The notes under the pieces: generated by a model
Database searches by the model: none
The model's input: the letters and a program-made list of their open reading frames with translations, nothing else
What the model was told of the DNA's origin: nothing
NCBI GenBank assembly: GCA_964568815.1
Contig: CAZMRY010000035.1
Coordinates: 1 to 14,935, forward strand
Direction: 5' to 3'
DNA length: 14,935 nucleotides
Origin: RGIG8700 sp964568815
GTDB lineage: Bacteria; Bacillota; Clostridia; RGIG6154
In this document: piece after piece, positions 6,872-14,074 of the stretch
Layout: every line of letters starts with the position of its first letter
Numbering within the stretch: the stretch's first letter is position 1
Made by a program: the position numbers and the translations under genes

Positions 6872-7519
6872 ATGGAAAGAGAAATTATAATTGCAAAAGA
6901 TTTACTTAAAATAAAGGCTGTATTCTTCAGCCCTGATGAACCTTTTACTTGGGCAAGCGGAATTAAAAGCCCTGTATATTGCGACAACAGATTAACACTT
7001 TCAGACCATCAGGTAAGACTTGATGTTGAAAATTCTTTAGCAGAGGTTGTTAAAGAATACTACCCAGAAGCAGAAGTTCTTATGGGAACATCAACAGCAG
7101 GTATTGCCCACGCGGCTATTACCGCTCACATTTTAGGTCTTCCTATGGGCTATGTTCGTTCAGGTGCTAAAGACCATGGCAGAAAGAACGCAATAGAAGG
7201 CAAGCTTGAAAAGGGTCAGAAGGTTGTTGTTATTGAAGACCTTATTTCAACAGGCGGAAGCGTTATTGAAGTTGTTAACATTTTAAGAGAAGCAGGTGCT
7301 GAAGTGCTTGGCGTTGCAAGTATTTTCACATACGGTATGGCTAAGGGCATTGAAAAGCTCGGTCAGTACAGCGTTAAAAACGTGAGCCTTACAAACTTTG
7401 ATGTTATTGCAAAGGTTGCGGCAGAAACAGGATATATTAAAGAAAGTGACATTGAAAGACTTATCGCATTCAGAAACAACCCATCGGATGAAAGCTGGAT
7501 TGCGGGAGGAAACAACTGA
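6872..7519 (+). CDS. pyrE: Orotate phosphoribosyltransferase
   Basis: This 215-aa enzyme condenses orotate with PRPP to give OMP. It shows the orotate-binding TWASGIKSPVYCDNR (26-40), the flexible catalytic loop around RSGAKDHGRKNAIEG (96-110), and the PRPP motif VVVIEDLISTGGS (118-130). The length fits the family. AAGGAGA (6857-6863) supports the ATG at 6872. It follows pyrF across the repeat-bearing spacer and its TGA overlaps the pyrB ATG by one base, so the last three genes form a tightly coupled block. PyrE produces the substrate of PyrF, encoded immediately upstream. Confidence 0.96.
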   Translation: MEREIIIAKDLLKIKAVFFSPDEPFTWASGIKSPVYCDNRLTLSDHQVRLDVENSLAEVVKEYYPEAEVLMGTSTAGIAHAAITAHILGLPMGYVRSGAKDHGRKNAIEGKLEKGQKVVVIEDLISTGGSVIEVVNILREAGAEVLGVASIFTYGMAKGIEKLGQYSVKNVSLTNFDVIAKVAAETGYIKESDIERLIAFRNNPSDESWIAGGNN

Positions 7520-8442
7520 TGAGACATCTTATAGATATCACCGATTTATCTGTAGAAGAGCTTGATGTGCTTTTAGACCTTGCATCAGATATTGCAGAAA
7601 ACCCTGAAAAATATCAGGAAAGCTGTAAACACAAAAAGCTTGCCTCACTTTTCTTTGAGCCTTCAACAAGAACAAGACTCAGCTTTGAGGCGGCTATGTT
7701 TGACCTTGGTGGAAATGTTTTAACAGTATCAGATGCAAATTCGTCTTCTGCATCAAAGGGCGAAAGCGTTGCAGATACTGCAAAAACAGTAAGCTGTTAT
7801 GCAGATATTATTGCTATGCGTCATCCAAAAGAGGGTGCACCTTTTGTTGCGGCAAACAATGCGTCTATTCCTGTAATCAATGCAGGTGACGGCGGACACA
7901 ATCATCCGACGCAGACATTAACCGACCTTCTTACAATAAAAAGAGAAAAAGGTAGACTTGATAATTTAACAGTAGGTTTTTGCGGAGATCTTAAGTTTGG
8001 AAGAACAGTTCATTCTTTAATTGATGCCCTTTCAAGATATACAAATATAAAATTTGTTTTAATATCACCTGAAGAATTAAAGCTCCCAAGCTATGTCAAA
8101 AAGGATGTACTTTCTGCAAACAAACTTGAATATGTGCAGACCGCTAACCTTGAAGAGGTTATTCCTGAACTTGACATTTTGTATATGACAAGAGTTCAGA
8201 GAGAAAGATTTTTCAACGAAGAAGATTATTTAAGACTTAAAGACAGTTATATTTTAACTCCTGAAAAGCTTACAAAAGCAAAAGAAGATTTAGCTATTCT
8301 CCATCCCCTTCCAAGAGTTAATGAAATCTCTGTTGCAATCGACGATGATAAGAGAGCCTGCTACTTCAAACAGGTTTTAAACGGGAAGTTCGTAAGAATG
8401 GCACTTATTTTAACTCTCTTAAAGGAGGCTGGAAGATTATGA
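7519..8442 (+). CDS. pyrB: Aspartate carbamoyltransferase catalytic subunit
   Basis: This 307-aa transferase makes N-carbamoyl-aspartate from carbamoyl phosphate and aspartate, the committed step of pyrimidine synthesis. Carbamoyl phosphate is bound by FEPSTRTRLSFE (about 46-57). The 80s loop carries SSSASKGES (75-83) with the catalytic Ser and Lys pair, HPTQ is at about 128-131, and HPLPRVNEI lies in the aspartate domain. The length is typical of trimer-forming PyrB. The stop overlaps pyrI by 4 bases (ATGA), consistent with the stoichiometric catalytic-regulatory holoenzyme of the E. coli type. In this operon it is placed near the end, although it acts before PyrC, encoded first. Confidence 0.97.
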   Translation: MRHLIDITDLSVEELDVLLDLASDIAENPEKYQESCKHKKLASLFFEPSTRTRLSFEAAMFDLGGNVLTVSDANSSSASKGESVADTAKTVSCYADIIAMRHPKEGAPFVAANNASIPVINAGDGGHNHPTQTLTDLLTIKREKGRLDNLTVGFCGDLKFGRTVHSLIDALSRYTNIKFVLISPEELKLPSYVKKDVLSANKLEYVQTANLEEVIPELDILYMTRVQRERFFNEEDYLRLKDSYILTPEKLTKAKEDLAILHPLPRVNEISVAIDDDKRACYFKQVLNGKFVRMALILTLLKEAGRL

Positions 8443-8858
8443 ATATAGATTCAATCAAAAACGGCTATGTTATTGACCATATAACTGCAGGTCAGGCAAT
8501 GAATATCTATCATTTTTTAAATCTTGAAACAATGGATTGCCCTATTGCAATTATTAAAAATGCCTCCAGCAAGCGAATGGGCAAAAAGGATATAATTAAA
8601 ATAGACATCGAAACCGATATCAACCTTGATATTTTAGGTTTTGTTGACCCGGGCATTACAATCAATGTTATCAAGAACGGCGAAAGAATAAAAAAATTCA
8701 ATCCTGAGCTTCCTGAAACAGTTAAAAACATCATCCGGTGCAAAAACCCAAGATGTATCACATCAACAGAACAGGAGCTTGACCATATCTTTAAATTAAC
8801 AGACAAGAAAAACAATGTTTACAGATGTCTTTACTGCGAAGCAAAAGCAGGAAACTGA
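8439..8858 (+). CDS. pyrI: Aspartate carbamoyltransferase regulatory subunit
   Basis: PyrI (139 aa) binds nucleotide effectors and zinc, and joins PyrB trimers into an allosteric holoenzyme. The N-terminal allosteric domain begins with NGYVIDHITAGQAM, close to the family pattern. The C-terminal zinc domain has the four cysteines as CKNPRC (about 101-106) and CLYC (about 130-133). It is somewhat shorter than the 153-aa E. coli protein, mainly at the termini. The ATG overlaps the pyrB stop, and an AAAGGAGG-like site lies in the end of pyrB. Its presence suggests feedback control of the pathway at enzyme level, in addition to the leader attenuator at transcription level. It is the last pyr gene, followed by a terminator. 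Confidence 0.95.
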   Translation: MNIDSIKNGYVIDHITAGQAMNIYHFLNLETMDCPIAIIKNASSKRMGKKDIIKIDIETDINLDILGFVDPGITINVIKNGERIKKFNPELPETVKNIIRCKNPRCITSTEQELDHIFKLTDKKNNVYRCLYCEAKAGN

Positions 8859-8908
8859 AAGGGAATGTTAAAACACAATATTTAGTAATGTGTTATTAGT
8901 TTTTTAAC

Positions 8909-8951
8909 AAATTAAAGAGAAATCTCGCAATGTGAGATTTCTCTTTAATTT
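8909..8951 (+). terminator. Strong hairpin terminator after the pyr operon
   Basis: An 18-bp perfect stem (8909-8926 with 8934-8951) encloses a 7-nt loop. The stem's outer end is AT-rich, so the right arm supplies part of the T-rich tail. A weaker imperfect hairpin built from GTTAAAA (8867-8873) and TTTTAAC (8901-8907) precedes it. The symmetry would let it also work for the minus-strand frame that ends at 8994. Confidence 0.8.
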
Positions 8952-8993
8952 TATAGTCTTTTCGCTATGAGAACCTTTTTTTCCTATTCCTTT

Positions 8994-9122
8994 TTATCTG
9001 TCGTAATTGATTTCAAAGCTTTCATTTTCTGCTTCATCTCTTAAAATGTTGAGCTGCATTATTCTTGCTTTTTTGTCTATTTCTTTCCCATAAACAGCAA
9101 GAACATTAATAAGACTGTTCAC
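8994..9122 (-). pseudogene. Possible C-terminal gene remnant (about 42 aa or more)
   Basis: On the minus strand a short frame ends with TAA at 8994-8996 and reads like a charged helical protein tail: it contains VYGKEIDKKARIMQLNILRD and ends in NESFEINYDR. A GTG at 9120-9122 would give 42 residues, but no ribosome site precedes it. The frame stays open through the repeat to the N gap, where coding sense fades. I do not recognise the family. It may be the 3' end of a gene broken by a repeat insertion, or a chance open frame. The rest of the spacer between pyrI and metF (8859-9377) contains only the terminator, the repeat motif, the gap and the metF promoter. Confidence 0.35.
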
Positions 9123-9145
9123 TTTATTCTTATTTTCTGTACAAA

Positions 9146-9159
9146 CATTGTGAATTGTG
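9146..9159 (-). repeat. Inverted copy of the pyrF-pyrE spacer repeat motif
   Basis: CATTGTGAATTGTG here is the exact inverse complement of CACAATTCACAATG at 6795-6808. It overlaps the left end of the 55-bp duplication that flanks the scaffold gap, so a dispersed repeat sits where the assembly broke. Confidence 0.6.
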
Positions 9160-9208
9160 AATTTATAAAGTTGTGGACATTTTGATTTTTTTGGTGTAAA
9201 ATAAGTGG
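9154..9208 (+). repeat. 55-bp exact duplication, left copy at the scaffold gap
   Basis: Bases 9154-9208 are identical to 9309-9363 and abut the run of N on the left. The copy contains the complete metF -35 and -10 boxes but no gene follows it. An exact overlap of 55 bases ending at a gap is what two unmerged contigs sharing one assembly k-mer would leave. Confidence 0.9.
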
Positions 9209-9308
9209 NNNNNNNNNNNNNNNNNNNNNNNNNNNNNNNNNNNNNNNNNNNNNNNNNNNNNNNNNNNNNNNNNNNNNNNNNNNNNNNNNNNNNNNNNNNN
9301 NNNNNNNN
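9209..9308. other. Scaffold gap of 100 N
   Basis: Exactly 100 undetermined bases, a conventional filler for gaps of unknown size. The 55-bp identical flanks suggest that the true gap may be zero or negative in length. Confidence 0.97.
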
Positions 9309-9363
9309 ATTGTGAATTTATAAAGTTGTGGACATTTTGATTTTTTTGGTGTAAAATAAGTGG
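9309..9363 (+). repeat. 55-bp exact duplication, right copy with the functional metF promoter
   Basis: Identical to 9154-9208 and starting on the first base after the N run. This copy leads directly into the metF ribosome site and start. Confidence 0.9.
9329..9357 (+). promoter_or_regulatory. Probable promoter of the metF-metH operon
   Basis: TGGACA (9329-9334), a 17-bp spacer and TAAAAT (9352-9357). A start 6-7 bases on would lie at 9363-9365, with the ribosome site GAGGTGAT following at 9366-9373, so the leader is nearly absent. No S-box or T-box can fit between promoter and gene. Confidence 0.65.
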
Positions 9364-9377
9364 TTGAGGTGATAACT

Positions 9378-10238
9378 ATGAAAATTATTGACATTATAAA
9401 GGGCGAAAAGCCAAGCCTGTCTTTTGAGGTGTTTCCTCCAAAGACCTCTGACACCTTTGAAAGCGTCAAAGAGGCAACTCTTGAGATTGCCAAGTTAAAC
9501 CCAAGCTTTATGAGTGTTACATACGGAGCAGGCGGTGGTACAAGCAAATATACAACAGACATTGCGGTATCACTTATGGAAAAGGATGTAACTCCCCTTG
9601 CCCATTTAAGCTGTATTTCTTCTACAAAGGCTGAAATACATACTCAGCTTGAAAACCTGAAAAGCAAAGGCATTGAAAACATTCTTGCTTTAAGAGGCGA
9701 TATTCCTGATAGTCTTGACCTTAACTCTCTCGAATACCACTATGCAAGTGAGCTTGCAAAGGAAATAAAAGACTTCGGAGGCTTCTGCATAGGCGGTGCA
9801 TGTTACCCTGAAAGTCACCCTGAAAGTGAAAACGGCGAAAAGGATATAGACGCACTTAAAATAAAGGTTGAAAATGGCTGTGAATTCTTAACAACACAGA
9901 TGTTTTTTGATAATAATATTTTATATAATTTTATGTACAGACTATTGAGAGCAGGCGTTGATGTGCCTGTTGTTGCAGGAATTATGCCTGTTACAAATCC
10001 TGTGCAGATAAAAAGAATATGCTCAATATCAGGCAACTCACTTCCTCAGAGATTTGTACGCCTTGTTGACAGATACGGTGAAAATCCTGAGGCTATGAAA
10101 CAGGCAGGTATTGCATATGCAACAGAGCAGATTATTGACCTTTTTGCCAACGGAATAAATGCAGTTCATGTGTATTCAATGAACAAGCCTGATGTAGCAA
10201 AGGCAATTAAAAACAACATTTCGGAGATAATCTCGTGA
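9378..10238 (+). CDS. metF: Methylenetetrahydrofolate reductase
   Basis: MetF (286 aa) reduces 5,10-methylene-tetrahydrofolate to 5-methyl-tetrahydrofolate, the methyl donor for MetH. It is a TIM-barrel FAD enzyme with FEVFPPK at 16-22 (E17 is the proton-transfer glutamate position), VTYGAGGG at 48-54, LRGD at 105-108, ACYPESHPE at 141-149 and QMFFD at 174-178. The length is typical of bacterial MetF. An upstream in-frame GTG at 9360 is rejected because GAGGTGAT (9366-9373) precedes the ATG at 9378. First gene of a compact operon: the next start codon, GTG, overlaps its TGA. The electron donor is not evident; no partner subunit is encoded next to it. Confidence 0.95.
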   Translation: MKIIDIIKGEKPSLSFEVFPPKTSDTFESVKEATLEIAKLNPSFMSVTYGAGGGTSKYTTDIAVSLMEKDVTPLAHLSCISSTKAEIHTQLENLKSKGIENILALRGDIPDSLDLNSLEYHYASELAKEIKDFGGFCIGGACYPESHPESENGEKDIDALKIKVENGCEFLTTQMFFDNNILYNFMYRLLRAGVDVPVVAGIMPVTNPVQIKRICSISGNSLPQRFVRLVDRYGENPEAMKQAGIAYATEQIIDLFANGINAVHVYSMNKPDVAKAIKNNISEIIS

Positions 10239-10819
10239 ACACTTTACTTTTTAAAAACATCTCTGCAGAAAATATAGCTTTAAACCCAAATGAAACTGCA
10301 TTACGCCTTAAAACTGACAGAGGCTATACAAATGAGCAGATAGAAAGCTGTCTTGAAACCTTAAAGAAAAACATAAACTGCAAATACATTTCAACAAGAG
10401 TTGAAATAAAACAAAATGGCAGTATATTTGACTTGGGATTTGGTGAATTTGAAAGTAAAAGTCTTGAAAAAAACCTTACAGGCTGTAAAGAGGCTTTCGT
10501 TTTTTTAGTAACACTTGGCTTTGAGTGTGACAGGCTTTTAAACAAGCTGTCACTCACCTCTTCTGCACAGCATTTTATATGCGACGCTTTAGCCTCTTCA
10601 ATGGCTGAGGCAGTTTGTGATATGGCAGAGAATGAAATAAAAGAAAATATTTTGTGCAACGTGCGGTTCAGCCCCGGCTACGGAGATTTACCTCTTGAAA
10701 TTCAGCCAAAGCTGCTTGATATGCTTAATGCACAAAAGCTTGCAGGTATTACAATAAGCAAAGCATATCTTATGTCACCTGCAAAAACCATAACTTGTAT
10801 AATGGGGATAGTTAAATGA
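10235..10819 (+). CDS. Stand-alone MetH reactivation (activation-domain) protein
   Basis: This 194-aa protein resembles the C-terminal activation domain of long MetH enzymes, which binds S-adenosylmethionine and supports reductive methylation of inactive cob(II)alamin. The diagnostic RFSPGYGDLP at 144-153 matches the R-x-x-x-G-Y SAM-binding motif of that domain, and TLGFECDRLL, SSMAEAVCD and MSPAKTITCIMG are also family-like. The gene lies directly before a metH that ends after its B12 domain, so the two probably form a split methionine synthase system. The start is GTG, overlapping the metF stop, with CGGAG at 10222-10226. The ATGA junction at its end overlaps metH by 4 bases. Function is inferred from domain family and context. 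Confidence 0.88.
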   Translation: MNTLLFKNISAENIALNPNETALRLKTDRGYTNEQIESCLETLKKNINCKYISTRVEIKQNGSIFDLGFGEFESKSLEKNLTGCKEAFVFLVTLGFECDRLLNKLSLTSSAQHFICDALASSMAEAVCDMAENEIKENILCNVRFSPGYGDLPLEIQPKLLDMLNAQKLAGITISKAYLMSPAKTITCIMGIVK

Positions 10820-13152
10820 AAACTCTTGATTTAAGTAAAAGATTATATTTTGATGGCGGTACAGGTACTGTGCTTCAGGGTATGGGACTTCCTGCAGGAA
10901 CTCCTCCTGAAGCGTGGAACATCACAAATCCTGAAAAAATCACCGCTCTCCACAAAGCCTATATTGATGCAGGCTGTAATATAATCAAAACCAACACCTT
11001 TGGTGTTAATAAAGACAAATACGAAAACTTTGAAGAATATATCAAAGTTGCCCTTGAATGTGCAAAGAAAGCGGTAAACGAAAACTCATATATTGCCTTT
11101 GACATAGGACCTACAGGCAGACTTTTAAAACCCCTTGGGGATATGGATTTTGAAGAAGCGGTTTCTCTTTTCGCAGAAAACGCAAAGCTTGCGGAAAAAT
11201 ACGGTGCAGACCTTATATTAATAGAAACAATGAATGACAGCCTTGAGACCAAGGCTGCAGTTGTAGCCTGCAAAGAAAACACAAATCTCCCTGTTTTCGT
11301 TACTAATGTTTACGATGAAAGCGGAAAATTAATGACAGGAGCAACACCTGAGGCAATGATTGCAATGCTTGAAGGTCTTGGAGTTTCGGCACTTGGTATG
11401 AACTGCTCTCTCGGTCCTGACAAGATGCTCCCTTTAATTGAAAGATTTACAGAAAATGCTTCTGTTCCAATAATAGTTAATCCAAACGCAGGTCTGCCTG
11501 TTGTTAAAGAGGGTAAAACTGTCTTTTCAACAAGCTCTGATGAGTTTTCCGACCTTATGGTTAAAATGGCTGAGATGGGTGCCTGCATACTCGGTGGCTG
11601 TTGCGGTACCACACCTGAGTATATGAAAAAGATGATTGAAAAGACATCATCTGTCGAATATAAACTTCCTGAGTTTAAAAATAAAACTGTTGTTTCTTCA
11701 TACACTCACGCAGTTGAGGTTAAAGATACTCCAATCCTGATAGGCGAAAGAATTAACCCCACAGGCAAGCCAAAATTAAAAGAAGCATTAAGAGAAAAAA
11801 ACTTAAGCTATATCTTAAACGAAGGCATAGCACAGGCTGAAAAGGGTGTTCATATTCTTGATGTTAATGTTGGACTTCCTGAAATAGACGAAAAAGAAAT
11901 GATGAAAGAGGTTGTTTTTGCACTTCAGTCTGTAACAGACCTTCCCCTTCAGCTTGACTCAAACAATCCGTCAGTTCTTGAAGGAGCTATGAGAATTTAT
12001 AACGGTAAGCCTCTTATTAACTCAGTTAACGCTGAAAAAGAAAGTATGGACAGCATCTTCCCCCTTGTTAAAAAGTATGGCGGCAGTGTTATCGCCCTTA
12101 CTATGGACAAGAGCGGCATACCTGAAACTGCTGAAGAAAGAGCCAAAATAGCAGAAAAAATTGTTAATTATGCAAAAGAGTACGGTATTGATAAAAAAGA
12201 CATTATTGTTGACCCATTGGCACTTACTGTTTCATCGGATGCTCGGAGTGCAAAAATAACTCTTGATGCTATTAAATTAGTATCCGATATGGGTATTAAA
12301 ACAAGTCTTGGTGTTTCAAACATTTCTTTTGGACTTCCTTTAAGAGATAAAATCAACGCATCTTTTTTTTCGGTTGCGCTCTCCTATGGTCTTAATATGG
12401 CAATTATGAACCCGTTTTCCGAGAAAATGATGGATGCATATTATGCACACAATGTTTTAAACGGTTTTGATGAGGGTTGTATAAACTATATTGATTATGC
12501 AAATGATGCTGTACCTGAAACAATCAAGACAGAAAAGAAAACAGACCTTAAATATGCAATTATAAAGGGACTTAAGGAGGAAGCAGTATTTGCTTCAAAA
12601 GAGCTTTTAAAAACTGTTTCTCCCCTCGATGTAATAAACAACTATATTATTCCTGCATTAAACGAAATAGGCACGGATTTTGAACAGGGAAAGGCATTTC
12701 TGCCACAGCTTTTAATGAGTGCAGAGGCATCAGGCAAAGCCTTTGATGAAGTAAAGGCTTTTATGCCAAAAAGTGAAGAAACAGGAAAAGCTGTTATTCT
12801 TGCAACAGTGAAAGGCGACATTCACGATATAGGCAAAAACATTGTAAAGGTTCTTCACGAGAGCTACGGTTTTAAAATTTACGACCTTGGCAGAGATGTG
12901 GAGCCTGAAACTATCTTAAACTGCGTTAAGGAAACAGGTTGTAAATTAGTTGGTTTAAGTGCTCTTATGACCACAACTGTCCCTGCTATGAAAGAGGCAA
13001 TAAATCTTCTGCACAGCTTTGACAAAAACATCAAAGTTATGGTTGGCGGAGCGGTGTTAAACGAAGAATACGCAGATATGATAAAAGCTGATTTTTATGG
13101 CAAGGACGCTATGGAAAGCGTGCGTATTACAAAAAGCTATTATCAGGAGTAA
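10816..13152 (+). CDS. metH: Cobalamin-dependent methionine synthase, lacking the activation domain
   Basis: MetH (778 aa) transfers the methyl group of methyl-tetrahydrofolate via cobalamin to homocysteine. Domains: homocysteine-binding barrel about 1-285 with zinc ligands C197 (MNCSLGP) and C262/C263 (GGCCGTT); pterin-binding barrel about 305-565, opening with IGERINPTG; helical cap about 575-655; and the B12 Rossmann domain from about 658, with GDIHDIG carrying H670, the lower cobalt ligand. E. coli MetH is about 1227 aa; the missing part is the C-terminal activation domain, which is supplied by the gene just upstream. The start is the ATG in an ATGA overlap, with GGGGAT upstream as a weak ribosome site, suggesting translational coupling. 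AGGAG for the next gene is placed at its very end. Confidence 0.96.
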   Translation: MKTLDLSKRLYFDGGTGTVLQGMGLPAGTPPEAWNITNPEKITALHKAYIDAGCNIIKTNTFGVNKDKYENFEEYIKVALECAKKAVNENSYIAFDIGPTGRLLKPLGDMDFEEAVSLFAENAKLAEKYGADLILIETMNDSLETKAAVVACKENTNLPVFVTNVYDESGKLMTGATPEAMIAMLEGLGVSALGMNCSLGPDKMLPLIERFTENASVPIIVNPNAGLPVVKEGKTVFSTSSDEFSDLMVKMAEMGACILGGCCGTTPEYMKKMIEKTSSVEYKLPEFKNKTVVSSYTHAVEVKDTPILIGERINPTGKPKLKEALREKNLSYILNEGIAQAEKGVHILDVNVGLPEIDEKEMMKEVVFALQSVTDLPLQLDSNNPSVLEGAMRIYNGKPLINSVNAEKESMDSIFPLVKKYGGSVIALTMDKSGIPETAEERAKIAEKIVNYAKEYGIDKKDIIVDPLALTVSSDARSAKITLDAIKLVSDMGIKTSLGVSNISFGLPLRDKINASFFSVALSYGLNMAIMNPFSEKMMDAYYAHNVLNGFDEGCINYIDYANDAVPETIKTEKKTDLKYAIIKGLKEEAVFASKELLKTVSPLDVINNYIIPALNEIGTDFEQGKAFLPQLLMSAEASGKAFDEVKAFMPKSEETGKAVILATVKGDIHDIGKNIVKVLHESYGFKIYDLGRDVEPETILNCVKETGCKLVGLSALMTTTVPAMKEAINLLHSFDKNIKVMVGGAVLNEEYADMIKADFYGKDAMESVRITKSYYQE

Positions 13153-13156
13153 AGAA

Positions 13157-14041
13157 ATGAAACCATATTATGAAAAAAAGATAAATGAAATAACAGAAAA
13201 GCTCCAAAGCTGTCATGGCGATATTAAATTTGCGGTTGTTGCTGACTCTCACCTTGACAACTCTCTCTCTGATACTCTTGAAAACATTTCAGCGGTTGAT
13301 AAAAAGGTGAATTTTGATTTTATGTTACACCTTGGGGACTTTTTAAACGGAAATATTCCAAAGGAATACACAAAACAGATTTTAAAAGAACAGATTAAGC
13401 TGTTTGAGGCTTCAATAAAAGGTAGCTTCTACCCTACCCAGGGCAATCATGACGGTTACACAGACTTTAAAGCAACCGATATGGCAACAGACGATGTGTG
13501 GGAATATGCAACAGGCAGAAAGCCATATTACTTTGAGGATTTCGGTAGCTTTCGTATAGTTTCTGTCTGTTCCTTTACATATGAATGGAAAGAAGACAAA
13601 TTCTGCAAGCTTTATAAAATACTTGACAGTCAGCTTGAGTGGCTTAAAGAAAAGGCACTTGACACAGACAAAACAGTTATTTTCCTTTCACACGATTATC
13701 CTTTAACCTCTCTTAAGGACAAGGAAACAACTCCTGTTTTGGATGCAGTTCTTGAAATGCAAAAGAAAAAGGGCTTTGATATTGCAGGGTGGTTTATAGG
13801 TCATGTTCATGGAGATTACAACTTCAAAGCCCACGGTATTAATTTCTTTGTTGTGGCAAGTGAAACTGCCTATATTCCTCAGCTCTGGGGACTTTCAGAA
13901 AACGAGCCTGAAGAATACCCTGAAAGAATTTTAAACACAGACACCGAAGACCTCTGGGACGCTGTTGTTTTAAATAAAGCTGAAAGAACAATTTCCCTTT
14001 TCCGTTTCGGTGCAGGAAAAGATAGAATTGTCACATATTAA
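13157..14041 (+). CDS. Calcineurin-like metallophosphoesterase with intact metal site
   Basis: A 294-aa cytoplasmic protein of the calcineurin-like phosphoesterase superfamily, substrate unknown. The metal ligands are complete and in order: D30 and H32 (ADSHL), D61 (HLGDF), N97 and H98 (GNHD), H179 (LSHD), H216 and H218 (GHVHGD). A C-terminal strand-rich region (about 225-294) follows. Longer in-frame starts upstream lie in metH; AGGAG at 13145-13149 and the ATG at 13157, four bases after the metH stop, decide the start. Its place in the operon suggests a link to methionine, folate or cobalamin metabolism, for example clearing a phosphorylated or nucleotide by-product, but this is inference. 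A paralogue with a degenerated active site follows. Confidence 0.88.
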   Translation: MKPYYEKKINEITEKLQSCHGDIKFAVVADSHLDNSLSDTLENISAVDKKVNFDFMLHLGDFLNGNIPKEYTKQILKEQIKLFEASIKGSFYPTQGNHDGYTDFKATDMATDDVWEYATGRKPYYFEDFGSFRIVSVCSFTYEWKEDKFCKLYKILDSQLEWLKEKALDTDKTVIFLSHDYPLTSLKDKETTPVLDAVLEMQKKKGFDIAGWFIGHVHGDYNFKAHGINFFVVASETAYIPQLWGLSENEPEEYPERILNTDTEDLWDAVVLNKAERTISLFRFGAGKDRIVTY

Positions 14042-14074
14042 GTTAGAAATTAGAAGTTAGGAGTCAGGAATTAA
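14042..14074 (+). repeat. Short TTAGAA-type repeat spacer
   Basis: The 33-base gap between the two phosphoesterase-fold genes consists of imperfect repeats of GTTAGAA (GTTAGAAATTAGAAGTTAGG) and ends with AGGAGTCAGGA, which supplies the ribosome site of the next gene. It is low in complexity and unlike the tight overlaps elsewhere in this operon, so it may be the trace of another small interspersed repeat. Confidence 0.45.

Noticed and set aside
9209..9377. SAM (S-box) riboswitch or T-box before the methionine operon
   Set aside because: The visible promoter ends only 8 bases before the ribosome site, leaving no room for a structured leader. Only unresolved sequence in the N gap with a different promoter could hide one.
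9119..9562. Minus-strand open frame spanning the N run
   Set aside because: It crosses 100 undetermined bases and is antisense to metF; the frame has no meaning across the gap.
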